Positions 1-9,396 of a DNA stretch of 64,000 nt are shown in pieces. Both the position numbers and the translations under genes were made by a program. Each line of letters opens with the position of its first letter. Positions within the stretch are counted from its first letter, which is position 1. A model generated the notes under the pieces. The model had not been told where the DNA came from. It worked only from the letters and a program-made list of their open reading frames with translations, and ran no database searches. Source of the DNA: Chitinophagaceae bacterium (GTDB lineage: Bacteria > Bacteroidota > Bacteroidia > Chitinophagales > Chitinophagaceae); contig JAHBTR010000002.1 of NCBI GenBank assembly GCA_019638475.1, forward strand, positions 248,001-312,000. Direction: 5' to 3'.

Positions 1-140
1 TAAATGCAACAAAATTTGCAAATCGCCTAAAGCAGGTTTTAAGAGAATATCAAAACTCTTTAGATAATTCAGACTTTGATACTGACGATATTTGGATAAA
101 CTTTACAAACAGATTAACCGATTTAATATCAAAATCATAA
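1..140 (+). CDS. 3' end of an unidentified gene (partial)
   Basis: An open frame enters from the left edge (first full codon at base 3) and ends at the TAA at 138-140. It gives about 45 C-terminal residues rich in Asn, Asp and Lys, with the stretch DSDFDTDDIWINFTNRLTDL. The gap to the next start codon is only 6 bp, so it probably shares a transcript with the GYF-domain gene. The visible part is too short to assign a family, and the start lies outside the window. Confidence 0.5.
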   Translation, partial: NATKFANRLKQVLREYQNSLDNSDFDTDDIWINFTNRLTDLISKS

Positions 141-146
141 TAAATT

Positions 147-446
147 ATGGCATCTTATTTTTATTCTGTAAACGACAAAAAAAATGGACCGTTTACATTT
201 GAAGAACTAAAAAAAGAGAATATACAAAGAACTACGCTTATTTGGAAAGAGGGGTTGACAAGTTGGGTTTCTGCTGAAAATTTAGATGAATTCAAAGATT
301 ATTTTAAGGAAGTTCCACCTGCTATTCCAATCGCACAAGATAAATTGATTAATAAAAAGATTGCGAGTGAAGTTATTACCATTGAAAAGACATTGATATA
401 TTCTGTATTAATTGGAATTATAGCACTTGTATATTTAACCCTTTGA
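147..446 (+). CDS. GYF-like (DUF4339) domain protein, N-terminal part; probably frameshifted
   Basis: Residues 4-53 look like a GYF_2/DUF4339 domain: YFYSVNDKKNGPFTFEELK, then LIWKEGLTSWVSA. Such domains bind proline-rich peptides and in Bacteroidota often sit in front of membrane segments. Residues about 82-99 form a hydrophobic helix that stops abruptly at TGA (444-446). The next frame opens exactly there and continues with a plausible cytoplasmic loop and a second membrane helix. I therefore read 147-751 as one original gene with a one-base frame change near 430-445. Two translationally coupled genes is the alternative. Function unknown. Confidence 0.6.
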   Translation: MASYFYSVNDKKNGPFTFEELKKENIQRTTLIWKEGLTSWVSAENLDEFKDYFKEVPPAIPIAQDKLINKKIASEVITIEKTLIYSVLIGIIALVYLTL

Positions 447-751
447 AATTTGATGGCGAAAAGTACAGGAATATTGAACCAATAAAATTAAGTGATATTC
501 AGCGTGATTTTAATAATAATACTCCTTCATATTATCCATATTGGTGGGTTGATGGATTTTTTGATTATACTGACGGTAAAATTACTTTTAATTCTACAAA
601 ACCACATGAGTGTTATAGGGAAAGAAAAAGTTACCTCATAGCTAAAACATTTAAGTATGGATTTTATGCTTTTTTAATTTCATTTTTAGGTACGCTATTA
701 TATAGGTATGGTACAAAGACACAAAAATGGGTTAATGAAAATGCAAAATAA
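443..751 (+). pseudogene. Downstream half of the GYF-domain membrane protein (frame-shifted continuation)
   Basis: The only available start is TTG at 443, which overlaps the previous stop. The upstream codons in this frame (I-F-N-P-L) would join smoothly to the hydrophobic helix of the preceding frame. The 102 residues contain a Tyr/Trp-rich loop (PSYYPYWWVDGFFDY) and one membrane helix near residues 72-88 (YGFYAFLISFLGTLLY). That topology, GYF then TM then loop then TM, fits a single small two-TM membrane protein. There is no independent promoter or ATG. It could instead be a real gene using TTG, so the pseudogene call is moderate. Confidence 0.45.
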
Positions 752-810
752 GCTACTTCTTTCTGCCTTTATTGATGTTCTGTAACTTATACATATTGAA
801 TTTTAGCTGA

Positions 811-1023
811 TTTTACCAACCATTTTTAACCACATTGCCTGAAAAAGTCATAAAAATAATTAAAATACAATCAAATTTAAACGAAGTACCTTCTACCCAA
901 ACTGCTGATTTTTTAATTGCATGTACAGCAATGGCTAACAATATAACATTAGTAACCAACAATGAAAAGCATTTTGCGAGATATACAAAACTAAAATCAT
1001 TTTTCTATAAAATTTCCTTATAG
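811..1023 (+). pseudogene. PIN-domain (VapC-like) toxin fragment
   Basis: The translation contains TADFLIACTAMANNITLVTNN followed by EKHFARYTKLKSF. This matches the C-terminal third of PIN-domain RNases: the conserved Asp before LIAA, then the LVTxNxxxF signature with an Asp/Asn metal ligand. The N-terminal half with the first catalytic Asp is missing; an in-frame TGA lies at 808-810, and the only start inside is TTG at 835. No antitoxin gene is next to it. I read it as the remnant of a vapBC-type toxin. It ends 16 bp before the convergent flippase gene. Confidence 0.55.
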
Positions 1024-1038
1024 ATATTTTTATAGCAA

Positions 1039-2532
1039 TTATCGTTTAGAGAAATACTTGTTTTTTACGGTTATCAGCATTTCTGAAATGTCTTCAGATA
1101 TTTTAAACTTTACAATACAGAAACTAAATAATGAAACAAACAAAACACTTCTTACTATGCTGTCTATATATATATTTGAAATGGTAGGAATACAATAAAC
1201 CAATATAAAACTGATAGCACTTAACACTAAGAGGAGGAATGTTTTTTGGGTAAAAGGTTGCATTTTAAACAGCTTCCATATATATACAAATCTAATCATG
1301 TTAAAAAAACTAAGTGCAATTAAATTAGCATAAGCTGCACCAATAACACCATTGCTTTTAATTAAAAAATAGTTTAATGGTATAGCACACACAATAAACA
1401 GCATATTGGTAATAAAATCTACTTTCCAATATTTAGATAAGAGTAAAATTTGAGAATTTAATCCTGCACCCAAATCAAGAATTTTTGCTATACCAAGTAT
1501 AAGCATTATTTCTTTTACAGGAGTATATGTTGGTCCTAAAAAACTAACCATATTATCTGCACTCAAATAGGTAATTCCAAAAATGAGTAAGCCAATGAGT
1601 AATAAGTTTAAAGATGTTTTTTGATAAAGCATTAAAATTTTAGCCTTGTTTTTCTCTTTCCATGCTTCAGAAATAACAGGTATGCTAATGGCAGTAATGC
1701 TTCTTAATGGTACATCCATTAGTGTAACTATATAAGTAGGAATAATAAAAATAGCGGCATCTGCAAGTCCATTAGCTGATTGGCTTGCTATAATAATTGT
1801 ATCAATAATTCTTGATAATACATTTAAAACATTTCCTGAAAATATAAAAAAACCAAAAGAAAACATTTTACGCCAAAGCCTTTTTGTAACAGAGCTAATA
1901 GAAAAAACAATTTTAAAATGGTTACTTTTTTTAATTGACCATAGCAATAACAATATAGAAGGCAAATAAGATAAAGAGAATAAAGTAAAAAACTGTTCTA
2001 TATCTATTATTTTTAAAAAATACAATGCTATGGCAACTGTTACAGAAATTCTTAAAATAAGTTCTTTAGCAATATTGGTTGTAATGGTTTTTTTCAGTGT
2101 CCATAAATAACTTTCTAATAAGTAAAAAATAGTGATAGATATTGTTAATGGATATAATAAATTATAATGAGCAGTAAAAAGAGGGGAACGTGCATGATAT
2201 TTTCTAATAATAAAATCTTTAAAAATGATAGAGAATCCAATAAAAAGTAAACAACCAATAATACACAATGTAATAGTTAAAAAAGATAAATCATTTTTTT
2301 TAGGTGGTAAATAAGCATTGTAAAAAGGGAAAAATTTTAATGTTATTGGTAGCGAACCAAAAGTGCTAAATGTAGCATAGAGTAAAGCTATATCTAATAA
2401 TAATCTGGTTAGTCCAAATTCTTCAGGTGTAAAAAAACGAGGAAATAGTAATAATACATTTAATGCACCAATACCAAAACCAATATATATAAATATAGAT
2501 GAGTAAATACTTTGTTTGCGTACAATGCCCAT
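1039..2532 (-). CDS. Polysaccharide flippase (Wzx/MOP superfamily)
   Basis: This is a 497-residue, almost wholly hydrophobic protein with about 12-14 membrane helices and an N-terminal SSIFIYIGFGIGALNVLLLF segment typical of oligosaccharide flippases (Polysacc_synt / MATE-like MOP fold). Members move undecaprenyl-linked glycans across the inner membrane. It starts at ATG 2532 and ends near the PIN fragment. No glycosyltransferase cluster surrounds it, so its glycan substrate cannot be inferred. Proline dehydrogenase lies upstream on the same strand about 90 bp away and is probably unrelated in function. Confidence 0.8.
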   Translation of the reverse strand: MGIVRKQSIYSSIFIYIGFGIGALNVLLLFPRFFTPEEFGLTRLLLDIALLYATFSTFGSLPITLKFFPFYNAYLPPKKNDLSFLTITLCIIGCLLFIGFSIIFKDFIIRKYHARSPLFTAHYNLLYPLTISITIFYLLESYLWTLKKTITTNIAKELILRISVTVAIALYFLKIIDIEQFFTLFSLSYLPSILLLLWSIKKSNHFKIVFSISSVTKRLWRKMFSFGFFIFSGNVLNVLSRIIDTIIIASQSANGLADAAIFIIPTYIVTLMDVPLRSITAISIPVISEAWKEKNKAKILMLYQKTSLNLLLIGLLIFGITYLSADNMVSFLGPTYTPVKEIMLILGIAKILDLGAGLNSQILLLSKYWKVDFITNMLFIVCAIPLNYFLIKSNGVIGAAYANLIALSFFNMIRFVYIWKLFKMQPFTQKTFLLLVLSAISFILVYCIPTISNIYIDSIVRSVLFVSLFSFCIVKFKISEDISEMLITVKNKYFSKR

Positions 2533-2623
2533 TATTAAATAATAGAAGTGTATTTCGAAAGTAAGAAGATATTATGTACAAGACGAAATGATTTTTTGCA
2601 AAACCTATTGTAAAAAGCAGGTA

Positions 2624-3814
2624 TTAACTTTTTCTTCTGTTTAATTCTCTTTTTAAAAGGGCTAATTCTCTGTTGGTTTGTTTGCTCAATGAAGAGTTTT
2701 CTTGTGCCCTTCTCATTAAGTATGGAATAACATCTTTAATAGGTCCAAAAGGTAAATACTTACTTACATTACAACCTTCTTTAGCAAGGTTAAATGAAAT
2801 ATTATCTCTCATACCATACAACTGAGAAAAATGAATATGCTCATGGTTTAGAGGTATTTGTCTATTTACCAATATATCAAAAGCTTTTAAATTACTTTCT
2901 TCGTTATGGCTTGCTATAATAGTGTGTATGGTATTAATATTATCAATGCAATATTCAACTGCTGCATCAAAATCAATATCAGTATGTTCTTTACTTTTTT
3001 GAATAGGGCAAGGATAGTGTTTATTAGTAGCTCTGGCACGTTCTTTTTCCATGTATGCACCACGAACCAATTTTACACCTAATTGAAAGTTTTGTTGTGT
3101 AGCAATTTTATGAGATAGTTTTAAAAACTCTAATCTGTCGTGTCTGTATAATTGAATGGTATTAAAAACTACTGCTTTTTCTTTATTAAACACTGCCATC
3201 ATTTCCATAGCAAGTCTATCTATAGGGTCTTGAATCCAGCTTTCTTCGGCATCAATTAATACACCAATATTTTTTTCAGCAGCAGAAGCACAAATTGCAT
3301 ATATTCTATCTTTTACTCTTTCCCATTCTTGGGTTTCTGCTTCATTATCATGTATGCCACTTCTTAATCTTGGTGCTTCATCTAATGTATTCAATAATCC
3401 AAATCTTGCAATACCTGTAACTTTTACACTAATAAAAGGAATATTTTGTTGAGATGCTGCATAATTAATAGCATGTATAAATTCTTCAGTTGCTTGGTCA
3501 AAATTTACTTCTCCTTGTTTACCTTCAACACCATAGTCTAATATAATATTCACTCCATGTTGTCCTAATAATGTACAAATGGGTTTAGTATCTTCTAATG
3601 TTTCTCCCCCTACAAATTGTTTAAAAATGGTATTGCGTACAATTTTATTAATAAAAGGTAATCTTCCTTTAATTAATAAAGGTGTTATTTTAGTACTAAT
3701 AGGGACAAAAAAAGGGTAGCTCATTGTACTATATAAAAACTTAGCTTTTTTAAGTTCTTTATCAGATTTATAAGCAAATGCGTTTTCTGTATTATCAAAA
3801 GAAACAGTAGCCAT
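2624..3814 (-). CDS. Proline dehydrogenase (monofunctional PRODH)
   Basis: A flavoenzyme that oxidises L-proline to pyrroline-5-carboxylate and passes electrons to the quinone pool. The 396-residue length fits the stand-alone Bacteroidota enzyme, not fused PutA. The beta/alpha barrel is seen in DYGVEGKQGE, FISVKVTGIARFG, VLIDAEESWIQ, LGVKLVRGAYMEKERAR and the C-terminal LPFGPIKDVIPYLMRRAQEN, the Arg-Arg substrate/FAD motif of the family. A possible promoter sits at 3835-3866. The partner P5C dehydrogenase is not in the window. Assignment is firm; the symbol is left blank because putA/prodh naming varies. Confidence 0.92.
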   Translation of the reverse strand: MATVSFDNTENAFAYKSDKELKKAKFLYSTMSYPFFVPISTKITPLLIKGRLPFINKIVRNTIFKQFVGGETLEDTKPICTLLGQHGVNIILDYGVEGKQGEVNFDQATEEFIHAINYAASQQNIPFISVKVTGIARFGLLNTLDEAPRLRSGIHDNEAETQEWERVKDRIYAICASAAEKNIGVLIDAEESWIQDPIDRLAMEMMAVFNKEKAVVFNTIQLYRHDRLEFLKLSHKIATQQNFQLGVKLVRGAYMEKERARATNKHYPCPIQKSKEHTDIDFDAAVEYCIDNINTIHTIIASHNEESNLKAFDILVNRQIPLNHEHIHFSQLYGMRDNISFNLAKEGCNVSKYLPFGPIKDVIPYLMRRAQENSSLSKQTNRELALLKRELNRRKS

Positions 3815-3834
3815 ACTATTTAATGTAATTACAG

Positions 3835-3866
3835 CAAATATCGGTGGCTCAAAGTAAATTTTGAAA
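3835..3866 (-). promoter_or_regulatory. Candidate Bacteroidota promoter for proline dehydrogenase
   Basis: Read on the minus strand there is TTTC, a 20-nt spacer, then GATATTTG, one mismatch per box from the Bacteroidota TTTG / TAnnTTTG consensus. The -7 box ends about 20 bp before the ATG. Predicted from pattern only. Confidence 0.35.
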
Positions 3867-3970
3867 TTTAACTTGTTCAGCCATGTGGATAGTAAAAGGG
3901 AATGTGCTTAAAAGCAACAAATACTGTCAGCCTGAGTTTATAGAAGATGATGTATTTAGTTATCTATTCC

Positions 3971-4990
3971 TTATGTTGGGTATTCAGTTTTGGCACTTGG
4001 GCTAATATCTAAATTACTAAACTGACCAGCCAAAAATTTATAGTAGGCTGTAATAGCAATCATTGCAGCATTGTCTGTACAATATTCAAATTTTGGCATA
4101 TAAGTTTTCCAGCCAAAGCGTTGTCCATTTTCTATTAAAGCAGTTCTTAAAGCACTATTAGCACTTACACCACCTGCTAAACAAACTTGTTGAATGCCTG
4201 TTAGCTGCGTTGCTTTTTTTATTTTTTTAATTAAAATATTGACAATGGTATATTGTATAGAAGCACACAAATCGTGTATATTTTTTTCAATAAATTCTTC
4301 TGTTTGTTTTTGTAAAAAATATAGAACAGAAGTTTTTAAACCACTAAAAGAAAAATTCAGATTGGGTATATTAGGCTCTGCAAATTTGAATGTTGTAGGA
4401 TTTCCAAGTTGTGCATATTTATCTATCAATGGACCACCAGGGTAAGGCAATCCTAACAGTTTTGCAGTTTTATCAAAAGCCTCACCTGCTGCATCATCTA
4501 TTGTTTCTCCAATTACTTCTTGTTCTAAAGGGGCATTTACTTTAACAATTTGTGTATGCCCACCACTTACTGTTAAACACAAAAAAGGAAATGTTGGTTT
4601 TGTATCATCAATTAAATTGGCTAATACATGTGCCTGCATGTGATGAACAGCTATTAATGGTTTGTTTAATGCCAATACAATAGATTTAGCAAATTGTGCA
4701 CCTACCAAAAGGCTTCCTATTAAACCAGGGGACTGTGTAAATGCTACTGCACTAATATCATTAAGTGTAAAAGGAATATTACTTTTTGCAATAGCTTCTT
4801 TTATAGCCACATCAACAACAGGAATAATATTTTGAATATGAGAACGACTGGCTAATTCTGGTACAACACCACCATATTGTTGATGAATAGTTTGATTGGC
4901 AACAATGTTTGATAAAATTTTTCCATCTACACAAATGGATGCAGATGTATCATCACAAGAAGATTCTATTGCAAGAATAATAATTGACAA
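3971..4990 (-). CDS. tsaD: tRNA N6-adenosine threonylcarbamoyltransferase TsaD
   Basis: TsaD transfers the threonylcarbamoyl group to A37 of ANN-decoding tRNAs (t6A), working with TsaB and TsaE. The ASKHA-fold N-terminus ILAIESSCDDTSASI, the metal-binding HMQAH (H117 and H121), the SGGHTQIV loop and the C-terminal CLAGGVSANSALR are all present. Length 339 aa is normal. The start appears to be TTG at 4990 (TTG-TCA-ATT): no in-frame ATG lies upstream before the expected beginning of the family, and the next Met is far inside the fold. A perfect -7 element lies at 5019-5026. Confidence 0.95.
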   Translation of the reverse strand: MSIIILAIESSCDDTSASICVDGKILSNIVANQTIHQQYGGVVPELASRSHIQNIIPVVDVAIKEAIAKSNIPFTLNDISAVAFTQSPGLIGSLLVGAQFAKSIVLALNKPLIAVHHMQAHVLANLIDDTKPTFPFLCLTVSGGHTQIVKVNAPLEQEVIGETIDDAAGEAFDKTAKLLGLPYPGGPLIDKYAQLGNPTTFKFAEPNIPNLNFSFSGLKTSVLYFLQKQTEEFIEKNIHDLCASIQYTIVNILIKKIKKATQLTGIQQVCLAGGVSANSALRTALIENGQRFGWKTYMPKFEYCTDNAAMIAITAYYKFLAGQFSNLDISPSAKTEYPT

Positions 4991-5018
4991 AATATTGTTT
5001 GATGTTTTTTTGAGTTTG

Positions 5019-5026
5019 CAAAAATA
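5019..5026 (-). promoter_or_regulatory. -7 promoter element for tsaD (TATTTTTG)
   Basis: On the minus strand TATTTTTG matches the Bacteroidota -7 consensus TAnnTTTG exactly and lies about 30 bp before the TTG start of tsaD. No clear -33 TTTG is visible. It supports the chosen start. Confidence 0.45.
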
Positions 5027-5042
5027 CTAAATCAACAGAATA

Positions 5043-6299
5043 TTATTTTGACCTTATAGCAACTACTGGGTTCATTTTTGCTGCAATAGAAGCTGGAATA
5101 ATACCAGATAAAACACCTAACACTACACAAATATTAAATGCTAATAAAATAATATTAGGAGCTATAAAAATGGGAAATGGTAAAACACTACTAATAAATA
5201 AAGTTAAAAGCCAAACCATTAATAAGCCTATTAATCCACCTACTACACATAAAAATGCACTCTCTAATAAAAATTCAGTAAGTATAGTACGACTTTTAGC
5301 ACCCAATGCTTTTTTTAAACCTATTTGACTGGTACGTTCTCTTACTGTAACAAACATAATATTGGCTACACCAAATGCACCAACAATTAAACTAAGACCT
5401 GCAATAGCCCAACCACCAATAGTTACTTGACTAAAAAATGCTTTTAAAGGGTCGGCAGTAGCAGAAATATCGTTTAGTGCAAAATTATTTTCTTCTGTAG
5501 GCGATACTTTTCTAATGGTTCTTAAAATACTTGTCAATTCATCTTTTACATCTTCAACTGCATAAGATTCATTGGCTTTGGCAATAATAAAACCACCAGC
5601 ATATTTTTCATCAGCTACTTGTTTACAAAATAAATGTGGTACAATTATTTTATCATCAAATTGCCAACCATCTATTGAAGAGCCTTGTTCTTTTAATGTA
5701 CCTACAATAATACCTTTCTTCTTTCCTATACTTATTAATTTTCCTACTGCATATTCTGCACTTCCAAATAAATCTGTAGCTACTGTATATCCTATTACAA
5801 CTGAGTTTGTACCTCTTTCAAATTCTGCACTACTTAAATATCTTCCATACTCAACTTCTACGGATAATATTTTATCAAAATCTTCTGTTACACCAGCCCA
5901 TTGTATATTGTTTACTTCTACATTACCATAACTTACATTAGAAGTGTAGAACATAGAATATGCTACATTAGATACTAATTTACTTCGTTTCTTCAACTCT
6001 TTTCCTTCAAACGATGTAAGCTCTGGTCTTTTTTGATATTTCCACCATGGTGTATTTTCATCATGTGGACCCCAAGGTATTTTTTGAATGTAAATAGTAT
6101 TTCTTCCTAACTTTTCTATATTAGATTTTATATAATGCTCTAAACTTGAAATAGTTGCTAATACACCTATAATACAAAATATACCAATAGCAATACCAAA
6201 CAATGATAACAAGGTTCGTAACTTATGTACTTTTAGTTCTAGCATTGCCATTCTAAAACTATTCCATAATATTTTTAATAACTTGAACATTGGCTTCAA
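5043..6299 (-). CDS. MacB-like ABC transporter permease (FtsX family)
   Basis: A 418-residue permease with one N-terminal helix (KLRTLLSLFGIAIGIFCIIG, about residues 26-46), a large periplasmic MacB_PCD domain (about 50-280) and three C-terminal FtsX helices (about 290-415) containing TSQIGLKKALGAKSRTILTEF. Such permeases act mechanically across the envelope on lipoproteins, peptides or drugs with a separate ATPase (MacB/LolD type). No ATPase gene is adjacent, so the substrate is unknown. It is followed by tsaD about 50 bp downstream. Confidence 0.85.
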   Translation of the reverse strand: MKPMFKLLKILWNSFRMAMLELKVHKLRTLLSLFGIAIGIFCIIGVLATISSLEHYIKSNIEKLGRNTIYIQKIPWGPHDENTPWWKYQKRPELTSFEGKELKKRSKLVSNVAYSMFYTSNVSYGNVEVNNIQWAGVTEDFDKILSVEVEYGRYLSSAEFERGTNSVVIGYTVATDLFGSAEYAVGKLISIGKKKGIIVGTLKEQGSSIDGWQFDDKIIVPHLFCKQVADEKYAGGFIIAKANESYAVEDVKDELTSILRTIRKVSPTEENNFALNDISATADPLKAFFSQVTIGGWAIAGLSLIVGAFGVANIMFVTVRERTSQIGLKKALGAKSRTILTEFLLESAFLCVVGGLIGLLMVWLLTLFISSVLPFPIFIAPNIILLAFNICVVLGVLSGIIPASIAAKMNPVVAIRSK

Positions 6300-6362
6300 A
6301 AATAGTAGATATTTGGTTTTGAATATTGAAAGAATAATGAATTATGATAAATGGTTAATTTA

Positions 6363-6500
6363 ATACGAATTTGATTTCTACAATAGACCATTCTTTTTTC
6401 GTATTTCCGTACAAACGGAAGTAAACAATTGCCGAGTTGTTCCGAGAAATTAGGAATTTAGACCAATGAAATTGGTCTATTACAAATATGCTTTCGGTAT
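6363..6500. repeat. MITE-like dispersed repeat, copy 1
   Basis: This about 138-bp intergenic element shares long blocks with 23681-23808: ATACGAATTTGATTT at the left, TTTTTTCGTATTTC, GTACAAACGGAAGTAAACAA in the middle, and TCTATTACAAATATGCTTTC then GGTAT at the right. Its ends are imperfect inverted repeats: the left TACAATAGACCA is mirrored by the right TGGTCTATTACA. An inner TTCCGT/ACGGAA palindrome is present. No coding capacity is seen. It lies just upstream of malQ, as copy 2 lies upstream of the DUF2130 gene. Confidence 0.6.
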
Positions 6501-6526
6501 AAACTGTTTATTTTGCAATAATAGAT

Positions 6527-9262
6527 ATGCCTAAAGCTAAAAAAAATATTGATAAACAAAAAAAAATTAAGCTGAAAATAACTTTCTGGATTAAGTATCA
6601 TACTGTTTTTGGAGAGCAAATATTTTTAACATCCGAACATTCATTTTGTAAGCATAAACCTATTCCATTACAATATTTTAATGAAGATTTTTGGTGTATT
6701 ACACTTCCTTTTGTAGAAGATGATATAGTTAATGAAACCATTGCTTATTACTATTATGTTACCAAAAATGAAACAATAATAGCTGTAGATAATAAGCATG
6801 ATAAAACTTTTAATCCATCTAAATACAAAAGTTCTGTTCAAATAGTAGATTCATGGAATAATAGTTATGATGCTGAAAATATTTTTTTTACAAAACCATT
6901 TAAAGATTTTTTACTAAAAAATAATGCCCCTCAATTAAGCAACAAACCTGCTAAAAAATATACACACACATTTAAAGTAAAAGCACCACTACTACAAAAA
7001 AATCAAACACTTTGCATAGTAGGAAATATAGATGAATTAAATAATTGGAATATTGAAAAGCCTTTGCTATTACAAAAAGATGCTGAAAATATGTATTATA
7101 CTGTTCAGGTTAATATACAAGCATCTACTACTATGATAGAATATAAATATGGTGTGTATGATACTGTAAAAAAAACATTCATTCATTACGAAGAAGGCAA
7201 AAACAGGGTTTTATATGATGCTACTATCAACTCTAAAAATGTATTTATCAATGATGGCTTTGCTGTTTTACCTTCTATTACATGGAAAGGTGCTGGTGTG
7301 GCAATCCCTGTATTTAGCATAAGAACAAACAATAGTTTTGGTGTAGGAGAATTTTTAGACATTCAATTATTAGCAGATTGGGCAGAACAAACTGACATAA
7401 AATTAATACAATTACTGCCTATTAATGATACTACTGTAACACACAGTTGGCAAGACTCTTACCCTTATGCTGCTATTTCTGCTTTTGCATTACATCCTAT
7501 TTATTTGAATATTGAAACGTTGCTTACAGATGCCACTAAAAAGTTACAGTTAAAATATAAGACAGAAAAAAATAAACTGAATAAGCATACAACATTACAA
7601 TATGAAACTGTTGTAAAAGCTAAGTGGAAATATATTCAACAAATATATACTACGCAAAGAGATACACTTTTTTCTTCTACTGAGTATAAAAATTTCTTTC
7701 ATCAAAATAAACATTGGTTAATACCTTATGCTGCTTTTTGTTATTTAAGAGATGAATATGGAACAGCTAATTTTTATGAATGGATTTTGTACAAAAAGTA
7801 TAAAGAAGAAGACATTATTGCACTAACAAAAGAAAATACTGCTGCTTATTATGATATAGCTATTCATTATTTTGTACAATACCACTTACACAAACAATTA
7901 AAACAAGCGGTAAATTATGCTCATAAAAAAAGTGTAGTATTAAAAGGCGATTTGCCCATAGGCGTTCATAAATATAGTGCAGAGGTTTGGCAGCAACCTC
8001 ATTTGTTTAATGAACACTTACAAGCTGGAGCACCACCAGATGCTTTTGCTGTAAAAGGTCAGAATTGGGGATTTCCTACTTACAACTGGGAAAAAATGAA
8101 AGCAACTAATTTTTATTGGTGGCAACAAAGGCTTGTACAAATGAATGAATATTTTGATGCTTTTAGAATAGACCATATTTTAGGTTTCTTTCGTATTTGG
8201 AGTATTCCTGCTCATGCTATAGAAGGTATTATGGGTTATTTTGTTCCTGCTTTGCCTATTCGTAAAAATGAATTGATAGAAAAAGGACTACATAATAACC
8301 TGAAACGATTTACAAAACCTTTTATTACAGATGCAATTTTACAAGCATTATTTGGCGTTAATAAAACATTTGTTATAGAAAATTATGTACAAAAAAATGA
8401 TGATAATACTTATTCGCTAAAAGAAACTTATGCTACTCAAATACAAGTAGAGAAAGCATTTGAAGCATTGCCCAAAAATGAATTGAACAATAAAATTAAG
8501 TTAGGCTTATTTGATATTATCAGCAATGTTATATTATTTGAAATAGATAATTCAAAAGGAGAGGCATTTCATTTCAGGTTTGATATGGGTACAACTTTTT
8601 CTTATCAGCAATTAGATGAACATACACAGCAACAGTTGAAAGAGTTGTACATTGATTATTTTTTTCACAGACAAAATGAATTATGGAAAAGCGAAGCATA
8701 CCAAAAATTGCCTATTCTGAAAGAACTAACTAATATGATGATATGTGGCGAAGATTTAGGGTTAGTGCCAAATGTAGTGCCAGAAGTAATGAAAACCTTA
8801 GCTATTGCAAGTTTAGAAGTACAAAGAATGCCCAAAACTTTTGATAAAAAATTTTCTTACCCGAATGATGCACCTTATATAAGTGTAGTAACACCAGCTA
8901 CACACGATATGAGTACTATAAGAGGATGGTGGAAAGAAGATAAAAATATAACACAAACATTTTTCAATTCTGTATTACTACAAAAAGGAAAAGCACCAGA
9001 AAATTGTGAAGCATGGATTAACAAAGCTATTATAGAACAGCATTTATATTCATCTGCTATATGGAGTATTTTTCAGTTGCAAGATTTATTAGGAGCAGAT
9101 GAGGATATAAGAAGAGAAAATGTTGATGAAGAAAGAATCAATATTCCAGCAAACCCTTATCATCATTGGTGTTATAGAATGCACATTACTGTAGAAACAT
9201 TAATTGAACAAAAGCAATTTAACACAGCATTAAAAAAAATAATTCAGCTTAGTGGCAGATAA
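6527..9262 (+). CDS. malQ: 4-alpha-glucanotransferase with two N-terminal CBM20 domains (DPE2-like)
   Basis: A GH77 amylomaltase that moves glucan chains between malto-oligosaccharides or glycogen. At 911 aa it is far longer than E. coli MalQ because residues about 12-115 and 145-245 form two starch-binding (CBM20) modules; GNIDELNNWNIEKPLLLQKD marks the second. The catalytic region starts near residue 255. The nucleophile is D549 in FDAFRIDH, the acid/base is E742 in GEDLG, and a conserved GAPPDAFAVKGQNWGFPTYN block is present. This is the architecture of plant DPE2 and of the Bacteroidota enzymes. ATG at 6527 follows the dispersed repeat. Probably cytoplasmic, as no signal peptide is seen. 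Confidence 0.93.
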   Translation: MPKAKKNIDKQKKIKLKITFWIKYHTVFGEQIFLTSEHSFCKHKPIPLQYFNEDFWCITLPFVEDDIVNETIAYYYYVTKNETIIAVDNKHDKTFNPSKYKSSVQIVDSWNNSYDAENIFFTKPFKDFLLKNNAPQLSNKPAKKYTHTFKVKAPLLQKNQTLCIVGNIDELNNWNIEKPLLLQKDAENMYYTVQVNIQASTTMIEYKYGVYDTVKKTFIHYEEGKNRVLYDATINSKNVFINDGFAVLPSITWKGAGVAIPVFSIRTNNSFGVGEFLDIQLLADWAEQTDIKLIQLLPINDTTVTHSWQDSYPYAAISAFALHPIYLNIETLLTDATKKLQLKYKTEKNKLNKHTTLQYETVVKAKWKYIQQIYTTQRDTLFSSTEYKNFFHQNKHWLIPYAAFCYLRDEYGTANFYEWILYKKYKEEDIIALTKENTAAYYDIAIHYFVQYHLHKQLKQAVNYAHKKSVVLKGDLPIGVHKYSAEVWQQPHLFNEHLQAGAPPDAFAVKGQNWGFPTYNWEKMKATNFYWWQQRLVQMNEYFDAFRIDHILGFFRIWSIPAHAIEGIMGYFVPALPIRKNELIEKGLHNNLKRFTKPFITDAILQALFGVNKTFVIENYVQKNDDNTYSLKETYATQIQVEKAFEALPKNELNNKIKLGLFDIISNVILFEIDNSKGEAFHFRFDMGTTFSYQQLDEHTQQQLKELYIDYFFHRQNELWKSEAYQKLPILKELTNMMICGEDLGLVPNVVPEVMKTLAIASLEVQRMPKTFDKKFSYPNDAPYISVVTPATHDMSTIRGWWKEDKNITQTFFNSVLLQKGKAPENCEAWINKAIIEQHLYSSAIWSIFQLQDLLGADEDIRRENVDEERINIPANPYHHWCYRMHITVETLIEQKQFNTALKKIIQLSGR

Positions 9263-9396
9263 ATTACTGATAGAGTAAATTCTTTTGAAAAAAAATTAGC
9301 TTGTTTTATTTATTTTTATGCTTATTTAGCAACGATTGAATGTTTTTACATAAAACCTTTTAGCTAACTTTTGCAATCAATATTTAATTTACGTGC

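Noticed and set aside
3925..3955. TGTCAGCCTGAGTTTATAGA resembling a common intergenic bacterial repeat
   Set aside because: Single, short and degenerate; no second copy was noticed in the window.
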